Part shown: positions 24,351 to 32,416 of the stretch, piece after piece | Layout: each line of letters begins with the position of its first letter | How positions within the stretch are numbered: position 1 is the stretch's first letter | NCBI RefSeq assembly: GCF_900626285.1 | Contig: NZ_LR131147.1 | Location: forward strand, 611,262-653,244 | Source of the DNA: Intestinimonas massiliensis (ex Afouda et al. 2020) | GTDB lineage: Bacteria > Bacillota > Clostridia > Oscillospirales > Oscillospiraceae | Length of the DNA: 41,983 nucleotides | Reading direction: 5' to 3' | The notes under the pieces: generated by a model | Database searches by the model: none | Told to the model about the DNA's origin: nothing | The model's input: the letters and a program-made list of their open reading frames with translations, nothing else | Program-made: the position numbers and the translations under genes

Positions 24351-25289
24351 CAGCTCATTTCCAATTGTGATATCATTTTCAGGGACCTTGGACCAGTCAA
24401 AGATACGGGCCAGCTCCGCCGGGGTCACCGGCTCCGGCTTCTCCAGCTGCCCTGCCCAGAAGGCCAGCAGGCCGGTGAGCTCCGCAGGGGTGAACCGCTG
24501 CCGCAGGGCACCCATATCCAGGTCCTTCTCCCGCTTGGACAGCCGCCGGCCGTCCGGAGCCACCAGCAGGGGCACGTGGTAAAATTCCGGCGGGGTCAGA
24601 CCCAGCAATTCATACAGATAGAGCTGCCGGGGGGTGGAGTCCAGCAGATCCCGTCCCCGCACCACCTGATTGACCGCCATGGCCCCGTCGTCGTACACCA
24701 CCGCCAGCTGGTAGGCGTACACCCCGTCGGAACGGCGGAGGATAAAGTCGCCGCAGTCCCAGAGCAGATTTTCTTCAAACCGCCCCTGCACACCATCTGT
24801 GAAGGAAACCTCCCTGTCGGGCACGATCAAACGCCAGGCCGGGCGGCGGGTGCGGGCCAGCTCGGTTCTCTGTTCCTCTGTCAAGTTTCTGCACTTGCCG
24901 GAGTAGACTGTCTGACCGTCGGACCGGTGGGGCGCCGAGGCGGCCAGCCGCTCCGCACGGGTACAGAAACAGGGGTAGATCAGACCCTGCTCCTCCAGTT
25001 TGCGGAAGGCGGCGGCATATAATTCCGTCCGATCGCTCTGCCGGTAAGGGCCGTGGGGGCCGCCCTTCCCGTAGCCCTCGTCCCAGTCCAGGCCCAGCCA
25101 GAGCAGATCGTCGGCCAGCTGGACGGCGTATTCCTCCCGGCACCGGTCCGGGTCCAGGTCCTCCATCCGCAGCACCATCACGCCCCCGGCGGAGCGCACC
25201 GATAGCCAGGCCAACAGGCCGGAAAACAGGTTTCCCAGGTGCATCCGGCCGCTGGGACTGGGGGCAAACCGCCCCCGAAGCTCTCCCAT
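24348..25289 (-). CDS. gluQ: Glutamyl-Q tRNA(Asp) synthetase
   Basis: This 313-residue truncated glutamyl-tRNA-synthetase-like enzyme attaches glutamate to the queuosine base at position 34 of tRNA(Asp). It has the catalytic start GRFAPSPSGRMHLGN (HIGH-like HLGN), a KMSKS-like RRLSKREKD, and the zinc site CFC followed by YSGKC, arranged C-x-C ... Y-x3-C as known for GluQ. It lacks the anticodon-binding domain of full GluRS, as expected. The ATG at 25289 has AAAGGGGAG upstream and begins at the family N-terminus; the ATG at 25346 is too early. A possible TACACT -10 lies at 25317-25312. Confidence 0.92.
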   Translation of the reverse strand: MGELRGRFAPSPSGRMHLGNLFSGLLAWLSVRSAGGVMVLRMEDLDPDRCREEYAVQLADDLLWLGLDWDEGYGKGGPHGPYRQSDRTELYAAAFRKLEEQGLIYPCFCTRAERLAASAPHRSDGQTVYSGKCRNLTEEQRTELARTRRPAWRLIVPDREVSFTDGVQGRFEENLLWDCGDFILRRSDGVYAYQLAVVYDDGAMAVNQVVRGRDLLDSTPRQLYLYELLGLTPPEFYHVPLLVAPDGRRLSKREKDLDMGALRQRFTPAELTGLLAFWAGQLEKPEPVTPAELARIFDWSKVPENDITIGNEL

Positions 25290-25340
25290 AGTGTTCTCCC
25301 CTTTCCCGGATAGTGTAACACATCGAAGGTCCCATGGCCA

Positions 25341-25369
25341 TTGCAATCTTGCCGAAATCGTGGTATTGT
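25341..25369 (+). promoter_or_regulatory. Promoter of the molybdenum-cofactor operon
   Basis: TTGCAA (25341-25346) and TATTGT (25364-25369) are 17 bp apart. They place the transcription start at about 25376, immediately before the structured leader. Confidence 0.6.
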
Positions 25370-25375
25370 GAATGC

Positions 25376-25543
25376 AAGTAAACTGCTCCGAGCGGTACCG
25401 TCTAAGGGCCCTGCCTATGACGCTCCGCCAGGGCCGGTCTGGAAACGGACCGACCTTCCGCTTTGAAAAGGGGCCGCTTTTTCCCGGGGGGCAGTATACC
25501 CTTCCGGCCGAGAGCGCCGCTTCAAAGCGGCGCTCTCTTTTTT
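25376..25543 (+). ncRNA. Probable molybdenum-cofactor (Moco) riboswitch with expression platform
   Basis: The untranslated leader folds into nested helices: an outer AGCGG/CCGCT (25391-25395 with 25458-25462), GTC/GAC (25400-25402 with 25452-25454), a hairpin GGCCCTG/CAGGGCC (25407-25413 with 25429-25435) and a hairpin with a GAAA tetraloop (25435-25452). The conserved-looking single strands CTCCGAG, TCTAAGG and GACCTTCCG fit my memory of the Moco RNA motif. A perfect terminator follows at 25510-25543. The next eight or more genes make or use molybdopterin and molybdate, which supports the call. Cofactor binding probably favours termination. Confidence 0.75.
25510..25543 (+). terminator. Terminator in the Moco riboswitch expression platform
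   Basis: The stem 25510-25522 pairs with 25525-25537 (tip pairs open to form the loop), followed by six T residues. It ends 17 nt before the first ATG of the operon, so it must be bypassed for expression. Confidence 0.88.
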
Positions 25544-25560
25544 ATCAGGAGGTTTTGTCC

Positions 25561-26586
25561 ATGAAGCTGATCGACACCCGGCAGGCAGTGGGCCACGTGC
25601 TCTGCCACGACCTGACCCAGATCATCCCCGGCGTCACCAAGGACGCCCGGTTCCGTAAGGGGCATGTCGTTACAGAGGAGGATATCCCCGTGCTGCTCAG
25701 CATGGGAAAGGGGCACCTGTACGTGTGGGAAAAGCAGCCCGGGATGCTCCACGAAAACGAGGCGGCGGAGCGGCTGCGGGCCCTGTGTCAGAACGAGCAT
25801 ATGCACCCCACGCCGGCGAAGGAGGGTAAAATCGAGCTCATCGCCGACATGGACGGCCTGTTCCAGGTGGATGTGGAACGGCTCAACGCCATCAACGGCG
25901 AGGACGAGATCATGATCGCCACCCGCCACACCAACACCGCCGTTCACAAGGGGGACAAGCTGGCGGGCACCCGCATCATCCCCCTGGTCATCGCCGAGGA
26001 CAAGCTGAGGTCGGTGGAGGACCGGGCAGGATCCACCCCCATTCTCTCCCTCACGCCCTGGAAGCTGAAAACCTGCGGGCTCATTACCACCGGCAGCGAG
26101 GTGGCCAAGGGCCTCATTCAGGACAGCTTCACCCCCGTCATCATCCGGAAGCTGGCTGACTACGGCATTGAAGTCACCCACCGCTGTCTGCCCGGGGATG
26201 ACATGGCGGCCATTACCGCCGCCGCTCTGGAGTATAAGACGAAGGGCGTGGACCTGATCCTGTGTACCGGCGGCATGAGCGTGGACCCGGACGACCGCAC
26301 CCCCGGCGCCATCAAGGACACCGGAGCGGAGATCGTGTCCTACGGCGCTCCGGTGCTGCCGGGTGCCATGTTCCTGCTGGGCTACTTCGCCGACGGCACC
26401 CCCATTCTGGGGCTGCCCGGCTGCGTCATGTACGCCAAGGCCACCGTGTTTGACCTGATGCTTCCCCGCATCGCCGCCGGAGTACGGGTCAGTCGGGCCG
26501 ACCTGAAGGCCCTGGGCCACGGCGGTCTGTGCCTGGGCTGCGCTGAGTGCCACTACCCCATCTGCCCCTTCGGGAAAGGCGTGTAA
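25561..26586 (+). CDS. Molybdopterin-binding protein (MoCF_biosynth domain) with Cys-rich tail
   Basis: This 341-residue protein probably binds molybdopterin or Moco during maturation. The C-terminal half (about 170-310) is a MogA/MoeA-type domain with LITTGSEVAKGLI, LCTGGMSVDPDDRTP and LPGCVMYA. The N-terminal part is MoeA-like in strand pattern but not a full MoeA. The last 20 residues contain CLGC, CHYPIC and a final FGKGV, four cysteines and a histidine that could hold a metal or iron-sulfur cluster. AGGAGG sits 8 nt before the ATG, directly after the riboswitch terminator; longer in-frame starts lie inside the riboswitch and are rejected. As the first gene under the riboswitch it may be the committed Moco-insertion factor, but this is inferred. 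Confidence 0.85.
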   Translation: MKLIDTRQAVGHVLCHDLTQIIPGVTKDARFRKGHVVTEEDIPVLLSMGKGHLYVWEKQPGMLHENEAAERLRALCQNEHMHPTPAKEGKIELIADMDGLFQVDVERLNAINGEDEIMIATRHTNTAVHKGDKLAGTRIIPLVIAEDKLRSVEDRAGSTPILSLTPWKLKTCGLITTGSEVAKGLIQDSFTPVIIRKLADYGIEVTHRCLPGDDMAAITAAALEYKTKGVDLILCTGGMSVDPDDRTPGAIKDTGAEIVSYGAPVLPGAMFLLGYFADGTPILGLPGCVMYAKATVFDLMLPRIAAGVRVSRADLKALGHGGLCLGCAECHYPICPFGKGV

Positions 26587-27777
26587 ATGGTCACCGGAAT
26601 TTCATTGGAGGAAGCGGTAGCCCGGATGACTGCCCCTCTCTCCCCGCTGGGGACGGAAACGCTGTCCCTGGAGCAGGCCCTGGGCCGGACCCTGGCGGCG
26701 GATGTCACCGCCCCCCTGGACCAGCCGCCCTTTGACCGCTCCCCCCTGGACGGCTACGCCCTCCGGTCCGCCGATCTGGCGGGGGCAGACAAAGAACACC
26801 CTGCTATGCTTCAGGTGGTGGGTATCTTATACGCCGGGGATGAGGCCAATGTCTCCGTGGGGCCCGGCCAGGCGGTCCGGATCATGACAGGGGCCATGCT
26901 GCCCCCCGGCTGCGACTGTGTGGTACCCCAGGAGCAAACCGACCGGGGAGAGCCGGTGAAGGTGTTTGTCTCTCTGAAACCTTATCAGAATTATGTCTAC
27001 CAGGGTGAGGATTACCGGGCGGGTACACCGCTGCTGAAAGCGGGCGCCCGACTGGACGCCGCCGCTCTGGGTATGCTGGCCAGCGCCGGGCTGACGGAGG
27101 CGGAAGTCCGCCGCCGCCCCAAAGTGGGCCTGCTCACCACCGGAGACGAGGTGGTGGACCCGGGAACGCCCCTTCCCGCTGGGAAGATCTACGGCTCCAA
27201 CCAGATCCTGCTGGCCGCCCGGCTGACAGAGCTGGGATTTGAGACCGAGACCGCCCATCAGGGGGACGATCCCGCCGCCGTGGCGGCGGCCATGAAGCAG
27301 CTGCTGAAAAGCTGCGACGTACTGATTTCCACCGGCGGGGTATCGGTGGGCGACAAGGACATCTTCCACCAGGCCCTCCCCCTGCTGGGGGCGGAGCAGG
27401 TGTTCTGGCGGGTGGACCTGAAACCGGGCACCCCCGCCATGTACTCCGTCTATGAGGACAAGCCCATCCTGTCCCTGTCGGGCAACCCCTTTGCCGCCTT
27501 CACCACCTTTGAGCTGCTGGCCCGGCCCCTGCTGGCCGCGCTGGCCGGAGAGGAAGGGCCACGGTGGGGGGAGGGCGTGCTGGATACCCCCTTCCCCAAG
27601 GCCAGCCCCAAGCGGCGGTTCATCCGGGGCAGATATGAGAACGGACATATCACGCTGCCGGAGGGCCACTCCTCCGGGCTGCTCTCCTCCCTGGTAGGGT
27701 GCAATTGTCTGGCGGAACTGCCGGCAGGCTCACCCCCGGCGGGGGCGGGACAGAAGGTCCGGATTCTGCTGCTGTAA
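26587..27777 (+). CDS. moeA: Molybdopterin molybdenumtransferase
   Basis: This 396-residue MoeA inserts molybdate into adenylylated molybdopterin to give Moco. Motifs are PPFDRSPLDGYALRS, RIMTGAMLPPGCDCVVPQE, GLLTTGDEVV, GKIYGSNQILL, STGGVSVGDKD and LSGNPFAAFTTFELL. The order is domain III/II, the MoCF-binding domain and the C-terminal beta domain, at normal length. It begins directly after the stop of the preceding gene. It works with the MogA-type protein encoded downstream. Confidence 0.95.
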   Translation: MVTGISLEEAVARMTAPLSPLGTETLSLEQALGRTLAADVTAPLDQPPFDRSPLDGYALRSADLAGADKEHPAMLQVVGILYAGDEANVSVGPGQAVRIMTGAMLPPGCDCVVPQEQTDRGEPVKVFVSLKPYQNYVYQGEDYRAGTPLLKAGARLDAAALGMLASAGLTEAEVRRRPKVGLLTTGDEVVDPGTPLPAGKIYGSNQILLAARLTELGFETETAHQGDDPAAVAAAMKQLLKSCDVLISTGGVSVGDKDIFHQALPLLGAEQVFWRVDLKPGTPAMYSVYEDKPILSLSGNPFAAFTTFELLARPLLAALAGEEGPRWGEGVLDTPFPKASPKRRFIRGRYENGHITLPEGHSSGLLSSLVGCNCLAELPAGSPPAGAGQKVRILLL

Positions 27778-27790
27778 TCAGGAGGTTGTT

Positions 27791-28270
27791 ATGGAACCTG
27801 TATTCAATCATTTTGACGAGGCGGGCAACGCCATCATGGTGGACGTGACTGGCAAGGAGCCCACCTTCCGCACCGCTGTGGCCGAGGGAAAAATCAAGGT
27901 CACCCGGCCCATTCTGGACGCCATCACCGGCCGCACCGCCGCCAAGGGGGACGTTCTGGGGGTGGCAAGGGTGGCGGGCATCATGGCCGCCAAGCGCACC
28001 TGGGAGCTGATCCCCCTGTGCCACCCCCTGCTGCTCAGCCACCTGTCGGTGGATTTTGAGATTCTGGAGGAGGAGTGCGCCGTCCGGGGGTCGTGCACCG
28101 TGAAGCTGTCCGGCAAGACCGGGGTGGAGATGGAAGCCCTCACCGGGGTGTCCGTGGCCCTGCTCACCATCTACGACATGTGCAAGGCCATCGACAAGGG
28201 CATGGAGCTGAGTGAGATCCACCTGGTCCACAAGGAGGGCGGCAAGTCGGGGGTGTATGACCGTGGGTAA
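27791..28270 (+). CDS. moaC: Cyclic pyranopterin monophosphate synthase
   Basis: This 159-residue MoaC converts 3',8-cyclo-dihydro-GTP, made by MoaA, to cyclic pyranopterin monophosphate. It shows MVDVTGKEPTFRTAVAEG, AAKRTWELIPLCHPL, TGVEMEALTGVSVALLTIYDMCKA and a KSG end, all hallmarks of MoaC. AGGAGG lies 7 nt before the ATG. It overlaps the following mobB by 14 nt. Confidence 0.97.
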   Translation: MEPVFNHFDEAGNAIMVDVTGKEPTFRTAVAEGKIKVTRPILDAITGRTAAKGDVLGVARVAGIMAAKRTWELIPLCHPLLLSHLSVDFEILEEECAVRGSCTVKLSGKTGVEMEALTGVSVALLTIYDMCKAIDKGMELSEIHLVHKEGGKSGVYDRG

Positions 28271-28769
28271 GCCCGTGGTGATCGCCGTTTCCGGGGTGAA
28301 GAACTCGGGAAAGACCACCCTCATTGAAGCCATGCTCCCCCTGCTGGCAGATATGGGGTTGGGCGTGGCGGTCATCAAGCACGACGGGCACTGCTTCGAC
28401 CCCGACCCGCCCGGCACTGACACCGGCCGCTTTATGGCCGCCGGGGCGGCAGGCACCGCCATTTTCGACGGGGAGAAATTCAAGATCGTAAAAAAACAGC
28501 CGGTGACGGAGGATGTGCTTATCAGCCAGTTCCCGGAGGCCGACCTGATCCTGCTGGAGGGCTTCAAGCACACCCCCTGGCCCAAGCTGGAGGTGGTGCG
28601 GGGGGCGATCTCACAGGCCCCGGTGTCCGACCCCGCCACCCTGCTGGGCCTGGTCACCGACCTGGACCTGGCTCTGCCCGGCATCCCTATTCTGCCTCTG
28701 GGAGAGCCGAAGGCGGCGGCGGACCTGCTGCTGGACTACATCCAAAAGGAGAGAAAACACCATGCTTGA
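28257..28769 (+). CDS. mobB: Molybdopterin-guanine dinucleotide biosynthesis protein B
   Basis: This 170-residue P-loop GTPase-type protein assists in attaching nucleotides to Moco. It has Walker A GVKNSGKTTL near its start and the MobB elements VAVIKHDGH, PGTDTGRFMAAGA and LLEGFKH. The ATG at 28257 lies inside the end of moaC (14-nt overlap); the ATG at 28212 lacks a site. No mobA is present nearby, which leaves open whether the host makes a guanine- or cytosine-dinucleotide form. Confidence 0.92.
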   Translation: MTVGKPVVIAVSGVKNSGKTTLIEAMLPLLADMGLGVAVIKHDGHCFDPDPPGTDTGRFMAAGAAGTAIFDGEKFKIVKKQPVTEDVLISQFPEADLILLEGFKHTPWPKLEVVRGAISQAPVSDPATLLGLVTDLDLALPGIPILPLGEPKAAADLLLDYIQKERKHHA

Positions 28770-29736
28770 CGCCCTGGGGCGGAACATCCGCTACCTGCGC
28801 ATCTCCGTCACCGACCGGTGCAACCTGCGCTGCCGCTACTGCATGCCGGCGGAGGGGGTGCAGTGGGTGGACCACAGCGCCATCCTCACCTACGAGCAGA
28901 TCACCCGGCTGGTGGGCCTGTTTGCCGCCATGGGGGTGGAGAAGGTACGGCTCACCGGCGGGGAGCCCCTGGTGCGGAAGGGACTGGACAGCCTGGTAAG
29001 GAGCATCAGGCAGGTGCCCGGTATCCGCAGGGTATACCTCACCACCAACGGCCTGCTGCTGGCCGACCAGCTGCCCGGCCTGCTGGCAGCTGGGCTGGAC
29101 GGGGTGAATCTCAGTCTGGACACCCTGGACCGGACCCAGTATGAGGCTCTCACCCGCCGGGACGAGCTGGACCGGGCTTTGGCGGGCCTGAACGCCGCCC
29201 TAGCTGTCCCCGGCCTGACGGTGAAGGTCAACTGCGTCCCCTCCGGGGAGAATGACGATCAGCTGGTCCCCCTGGCGGCTTTGGCAAAAGATCAGGACCT
29301 GTCGGTGCGGTTCATCGAGCTGATGCCCATCGGACTGGGCTCCTCCCTCCCCCGCCGGACAGAGGCGGAGGTGCTGTCTATCCTGGAATCCGCCTTCGGC
29401 CCCGCTCTCCCCTGTCCCCAGGAGACAGGCGGCGGACCGGGCCGGTATGTGACATTTTCAGGCTTCCGGGGCAAGGTGGGCTTCATCAGCGCGGTGAGCC
29501 ACCGGTTCTGCCAGAGCTGCGACCGGGTACGGCTCACCGCCGTCGGATTTCTGAAAACCTGCCTGCAATATGACTGCGGGGCGGACCTGAAGGCCCTGCT
29601 GGATACCGGCGCGGACGACGCTTCTCTGATGGATGCCATTCGGGGAGCCATCACCCAAAAGCCGGAGGGGCACCATTTCGGGCAGGCACCCACCGGTCGG
29701 GACGAGGGCCGGAACATGAACCAAATTGGAGGGTAA
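28762..29736 (+). CDS. moaA: GTP 3',8-cyclase
   Basis: This 324-residue radical SAM enzyme performs the first step from GTP to molybdopterin. The N-terminal SAM cluster motif CNLRCRYC and the C-terminal cluster C-x2-C-x13-C (CQSC ... TC) are both present, and it ends in the conserved Gly-Gly needed for catalysis (NQIGG). LTGGEPLVR and LTTNGLLL are also seen. AAAAGGAGAG precedes its ATG, which overlaps the mobB stop by 8 nt. Confidence 0.97.
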   Translation: MLDALGRNIRYLRISVTDRCNLRCRYCMPAEGVQWVDHSAILTYEQITRLVGLFAAMGVEKVRLTGGEPLVRKGLDSLVRSIRQVPGIRRVYLTTNGLLLADQLPGLLAAGLDGVNLSLDTLDRTQYEALTRRDELDRALAGLNAALAVPGLTVKVNCVPSGENDDQLVPLAALAKDQDLSVRFIELMPIGLGSSLPRRTEAEVLSILESAFGPALPCPQETGGGPGRYVTFSGFRGKVGFISAVSHRFCQSCDRVRLTAVGFLKTCLQYDCGADLKALLDTGADDASLMDAIRGAITQKPEGHHFGQAPTGRDEGRNMNQIGG

Positions 29737-29739
29737 GAC

Positions 29740-30177
29740 ATGGGTAAGGTAATCGCCGTCTGCGTCAGCGAGCAGAAAGGCACTCAGAAAAAGAACGTGG
29801 GCTCCGCTCAATTCGTCGAGGACTGGGGCATTCAGGGGGATGCCCACGCAGGCAAGTGGCACCGGCAGGTGTCCCTGCTGTCCCACGAGCAGGTGGAGGC
29901 CTTCCGGGCCAGAGGAGCCGTGGTGGAGGACGGCGCCTTCGGAGAGAACCTGGTGGTGGAGGGGTACGACTTCAAAACCCTGCCCATCGGCACCAGATTC
30001 AAGTGCAATGACGTGGTGCTGGAGCTGACCCAGGTGGGCAAGCAGTGCCACAGCCACTGCGAGATCTACAAGGTCATGGGGGACTGCATCATGCCCCGGG
30101 AAGGGGTATTTACCAAGGTGCTCCACGGGGGCACCATCTCGGTGGGGGACGAGCTCACCATTGTGGAGGAGGGTTAA
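29740..30177 (+). CDS. MOSC domain protein
   Basis: This 145-residue stand-alone MOSC protein belongs to a family thought to bind or sulfurate molybdenum cofactor. It shows WGIQGDAHAGKWHRQVSLLS, AFGENLVVEG and the conserved Cys in GKQCHSHCEIY, which could carry a persulfide. It lies between moaA and mogA, so a role in Moco sulfuration or carriage for a hydroxylase is likely. The gap to the next ATG is 1 nt. Confidence 0.9.
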   Translation: MGKVIAVCVSEQKGTQKKNVGSAQFVEDWGIQGDAHAGKWHRQVSLLSHEQVEAFRARGAVVEDGAFGENLVVEGYDFKTLPIGTRFKCNDVVLELTQVGKQCHSHCEIYKVMGDCIMPREGVFTKVLHGGTISVGDELTIVEEG

Positions 30178-30178
30178 T

Positions 30179-30664
30179 ATGCGAGTGGCTATCATTACCC
30201 TCAGCGACTCCGGCTACGCCGGACAGCGGGAGGACAAAAGCGGCCCGGCCATCCGGGAGCTGTCAGAGGGAGCGGGCTATGAAGTTGTGCACACCGCCCT
30301 GCTGCCCGACGGCATCGAGCCGCTGGCTTCCGAGCTGAAGCGGCTGTGCGACGAGGACATGGCCGACCTGATCCTCACCACCGGCGGCACCGGCTTTTCC
30401 CCCACCGACCTGACCCCGGAGGCCACCCTGTCCGTGGTGGAGCGTCCCGCTCCCGGCATTGCCGAGGCCATGCGGTACAACTCCCTCCAGATCACCCCCC
30501 GGGCCATGCTTTCCCGGGCGGCGGCAGGCATCCGGAAGAAAACTCTCATCGTCAACCTGCCGGGCAGTCCCAAGGCGGTGCGGGAATGCCTGGAATTTAT
30601 CCTCCCCTCTCTGGGCCACGGCCTGGAAATCCTCAGGGGGACTGCGGGCAACTGCGCCCGTTAA
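30179..30664 (+). CDS. mogA: MogA/MoaB family molybdopterin adenylyltransferase
   Basis: This 161-residue protein adenylylates molybdopterin so that MoeA can insert molybdate. It has the MoCF_biosynth signature LTTGGTGFSPTDLTPEAT and IVNLPGSPKAVRECL. The ATG at 30179 follows GGAGGAGGG; the earlier ATG at 30161 is out of place. MogA and MoaB cannot be told apart by eye with certainty, and the symbol is given for function. Confidence 0.93.
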   Translation: MRVAIITLSDSGYAGQREDKSGPAIRELSEGAGYEVVHTALLPDGIEPLASELKRLCDEDMADLILTTGGTGFSPTDLTPEATLSVVERPAPGIAEAMRYNSLQITPRAMLSRAAAGIRKKTLIVNLPGSPKAVRECLEFILPSLGHGLEILRGTAGNCAR

Positions 30665-30679
30665 CATAAGTCCTGAATT

Positions 30680-30775
30680 CTTCGAGCCCGTGGCGCCTAA
30701 AGCGTGAGCCATGGCGGCGGGCCGGGGCGCTCCTGGAAACGGGGCCGCCTACCATTTTGTAAAGGAGAATGCAGT
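30680..30775 (+). ncRNA. Structured leader of modA, possibly a second Moco/Tuco-type riboswitch
   Basis: The gap between mogA and modA folds into GCCCG/CGGGC (30686-30690 with 30718-30722) enclosing TGGC/GCCA, then a 10-bp hairpin with one mismatch and a GAAA tetraloop (30726-30749). It shares with the leader at 25376 the strings CTGGAAACGG, CGAGC, CTAA-purine-G, and a 3' segment CCT-ACC-ATTTTGTAAAGG against CCTTCCGCTTTGAAAAGG. It has no terminator, but its 3' segment contains the modA ribosome site, so control could act on translation. The riboswitch identity is a hypothesis. Confidence 0.4.
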
Positions 30776-31642
30776 ATGAAAAAACTCGTATCCCTGACCC
30801 TGGCCCTGGCATTGGCTCTGGGCCTCACCGCCTGCGGAGGTGGAAATCCCGGCACCGCCGAAAGCCCGGCGGCCCAGAACAGCGAGACCCCGTCTGCCCA
30901 GGCGGAGTCCGTGGACGTGGTGGTATTTGCCGCCGCCTCTATGGAGGCCACTCTCACCGAGATCGCCGGTCTCTATAAGGACGTGGCTCCCAACGTCAAC
31001 CTGATCTTCACCTTTGATTCCTCCGGCACCCTGAAGACCCAGATCGAAGAGGGCGCGGTGTGCGACCTGTTCATCTCCGCCGCCCAGAAGCAGATGAACC
31101 AGCTGGATGCCGCCGACACCACCGGCACCAACGAGGGGCTGGACTTTGTGCTGTCTGACACCCGCATCGACTTTGTGGAAAACAAGGTGGTGCTGGCGGT
31201 GCCTGACGACAACCCCAAGGACATTCAATCCTTCCAGGACCTGGCCACCGACAAGCTGGAACTGCTCTGCCTGGGCAACGACGACGTGCCGGTGGGGGCC
31301 TACTCTCTCCAGATCCTGGATACCCTGGGCATCGACATTGCCAGTCTGGAAGCGGACGGCAAGGTGACTTATGCCTCCAACGTGTCCGAGGTGGCCACCC
31401 AGGTGAAGGAGGGCGCGGTGGACTGCGGTATTATCTACGCCACCGATGCCTTTACCTATGAGCTGAACGTGGTGGATCAGGCCACCGCCGACATGTGCGA
31501 CCAGGTCATCTACCCCGCCGCCGTCATGAAGTGCGGCGGCAGCGAGGCCAGCCAGCAGGCCGCCCAGGCCTTCCTGGACTACATCCACACCGACGCTGAT
31601 GCCATCGCCGTACTGGAGGGTGTGGGCTTTACCGTATTGTGA
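30776..31642 (+). CDS. modA: Molybdate ABC transporter substrate-binding lipoprotein
   Basis: This 288-residue lipoprotein binds molybdate or tungstate outside the cell. Signal peptide and lipobox LTAC put Cys20 at the membrane. The mature part begins with VVVFAAASMEATLTEIA and carries FTFDSSGTLKTQIEEGAVCDLFISA, the oxyanion-binding segments of ModA. Length is slightly above the 250-260 norm because of a 20-residue linker rich in Ala/Ser/Glu after the lipid site. Molybdate versus tungstate preference is unknown. Confidence 0.95.
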   Translation: MKKLVSLTLALALALGLTACGGGNPGTAESPAAQNSETPSAQAESVDVVVFAAASMEATLTEIAGLYKDVAPNVNLIFTFDSSGTLKTQIEEGAVCDLFISAAQKQMNQLDAADTTGTNEGLDFVLSDTRIDFVENKVVLAVPDDNPKDIQSFQDLATDKLELLCLGNDDVPVGAYSLQILDTLGIDIASLEADGKVTYASNVSEVATQVKEGAVDCGIIYATDAFTYELNVVDQATADMCDQVIYPAAVMKCGGSEASQQAAQAFLDYIHTDADAIAVLEGVGFTVL

Positions 31643-31646
31643 GTAG

Positions 31647-31665
31647 GGGCGCACATTGTGCGCCC
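31647..31665. repeat. Short GC palindrome after modA
   Basis: A perfect 8-bp inverted repeat, GGGCGCAC and GTGCGCCC around ATT, stands in the 75-nt gap between modA and modB. It could act as an intercistronic stabiliser or be one copy of a dispersed intergenic repeat; no second copy was noticed here. Confidence 0.5.
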
Positions 31666-31717
31666 GAAGGCGGGGAGTACGCGCCCCCACGCCAACATGA
31701 CAGGACGGTGAATTTTC

Positions 31718-32416
31718 TTGGACTGGTATCCCCTCTTTAACTCCCTGCGGATCGCCGCCATCTCCACGGTGCTCATCTTCTTCCTGGGCATCTTCGCCGC
31801 CTACTATGTGGCCAGGCTGCCCCGGCTGGTAAAGGGTGTGCTGGACGTGGTGCTCACCCTGCCCCTGGTGCTCCCTCCCACGGTGGTGGGCTACTTCCTG
31901 CTGCGGCTGCTGGGACCCAAGCGGGTGCTGGGCATGTGGTTTCTGGAGGTCTTTGACCTGCGGCTCACCATGGTGTGGTACGCCGCCGTCTTTGCTTCTG
32001 CGGTGGTGGCTTTCCCCCTGATGTACCGCACTGCCCGGGGGGCCTTTGAATCCTTTGACAGCACCCTGGCCCATGCCGCCCGCACGCTGGGCAGGTCCAA
32101 CACCTGGATTTTCTGGCGGGTGATGCTGCCCTGCTGCAAGCAGGGGATCATCGCCGGGACGGTACTGGCCTTCGCCCGGGCCCTGGGCGAGTACGGCGCC
32201 ACCGCCATGATCGCCGGATACACCCCCGGCAAGACCGCCACCATCTCCACCACGGTATACCAGCTGTGGCGCACCGGGGATGACGCGGGCGCCATGAAGT
32301 GGGTGCTGGTCAATCTGGCCATCTCCGCCGTGGTGCTGCTGTGTGTCAACATGCTGGAGAAAAAGGACCGCAGGCCCCGCCGGAAGGCGGCTCCCGTGTC
32401 CGGGGAGGTGGAATAA
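31718..32416 (+). CDS. modB: Molybdate ABC transporter permease
   Basis: This 232-residue permease has five to six membrane segments and the cytoplasmic coupling loop with RTLGRSNTWIFWRVMLP and the EAA-type ALGEYGA. The start is TTG at 31718, giving MDWYPLF, with AGGACGGTG upstream; no ATG fits the family N-terminus. It overlaps modC by one base (TAATG). Partner of ModA and ModC. Confidence 0.93.
   Translation: MDWYPLFNSLRIAAISTVLIFFLGIFAAYYVARLPRLVKGVLDVVLTLPLVLPPTVVGYFLLRLLGPKRVLGMWFLEVFDLRLTMVWYAAVFASAVVAFPLMYRTARGAFESFDSTLAHAARTLGRSNTWIFWRVMLPCCKQGIIAGTVLAFARALGEYGATAMIAGYTPGKTATISTTVYQLWRTGDDAGAMKWVLVNLAISAVVLLCVNMLEKKDRRPRRKAAPVSGEVE

Noticed and set aside
25372..25560. N-terminal extension of the molybdopterin-binding protein through the leader
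   Set aside because: The extension runs through the riboswitch and terminator, and a strong AGGAGG site precedes the ATG at 25561.
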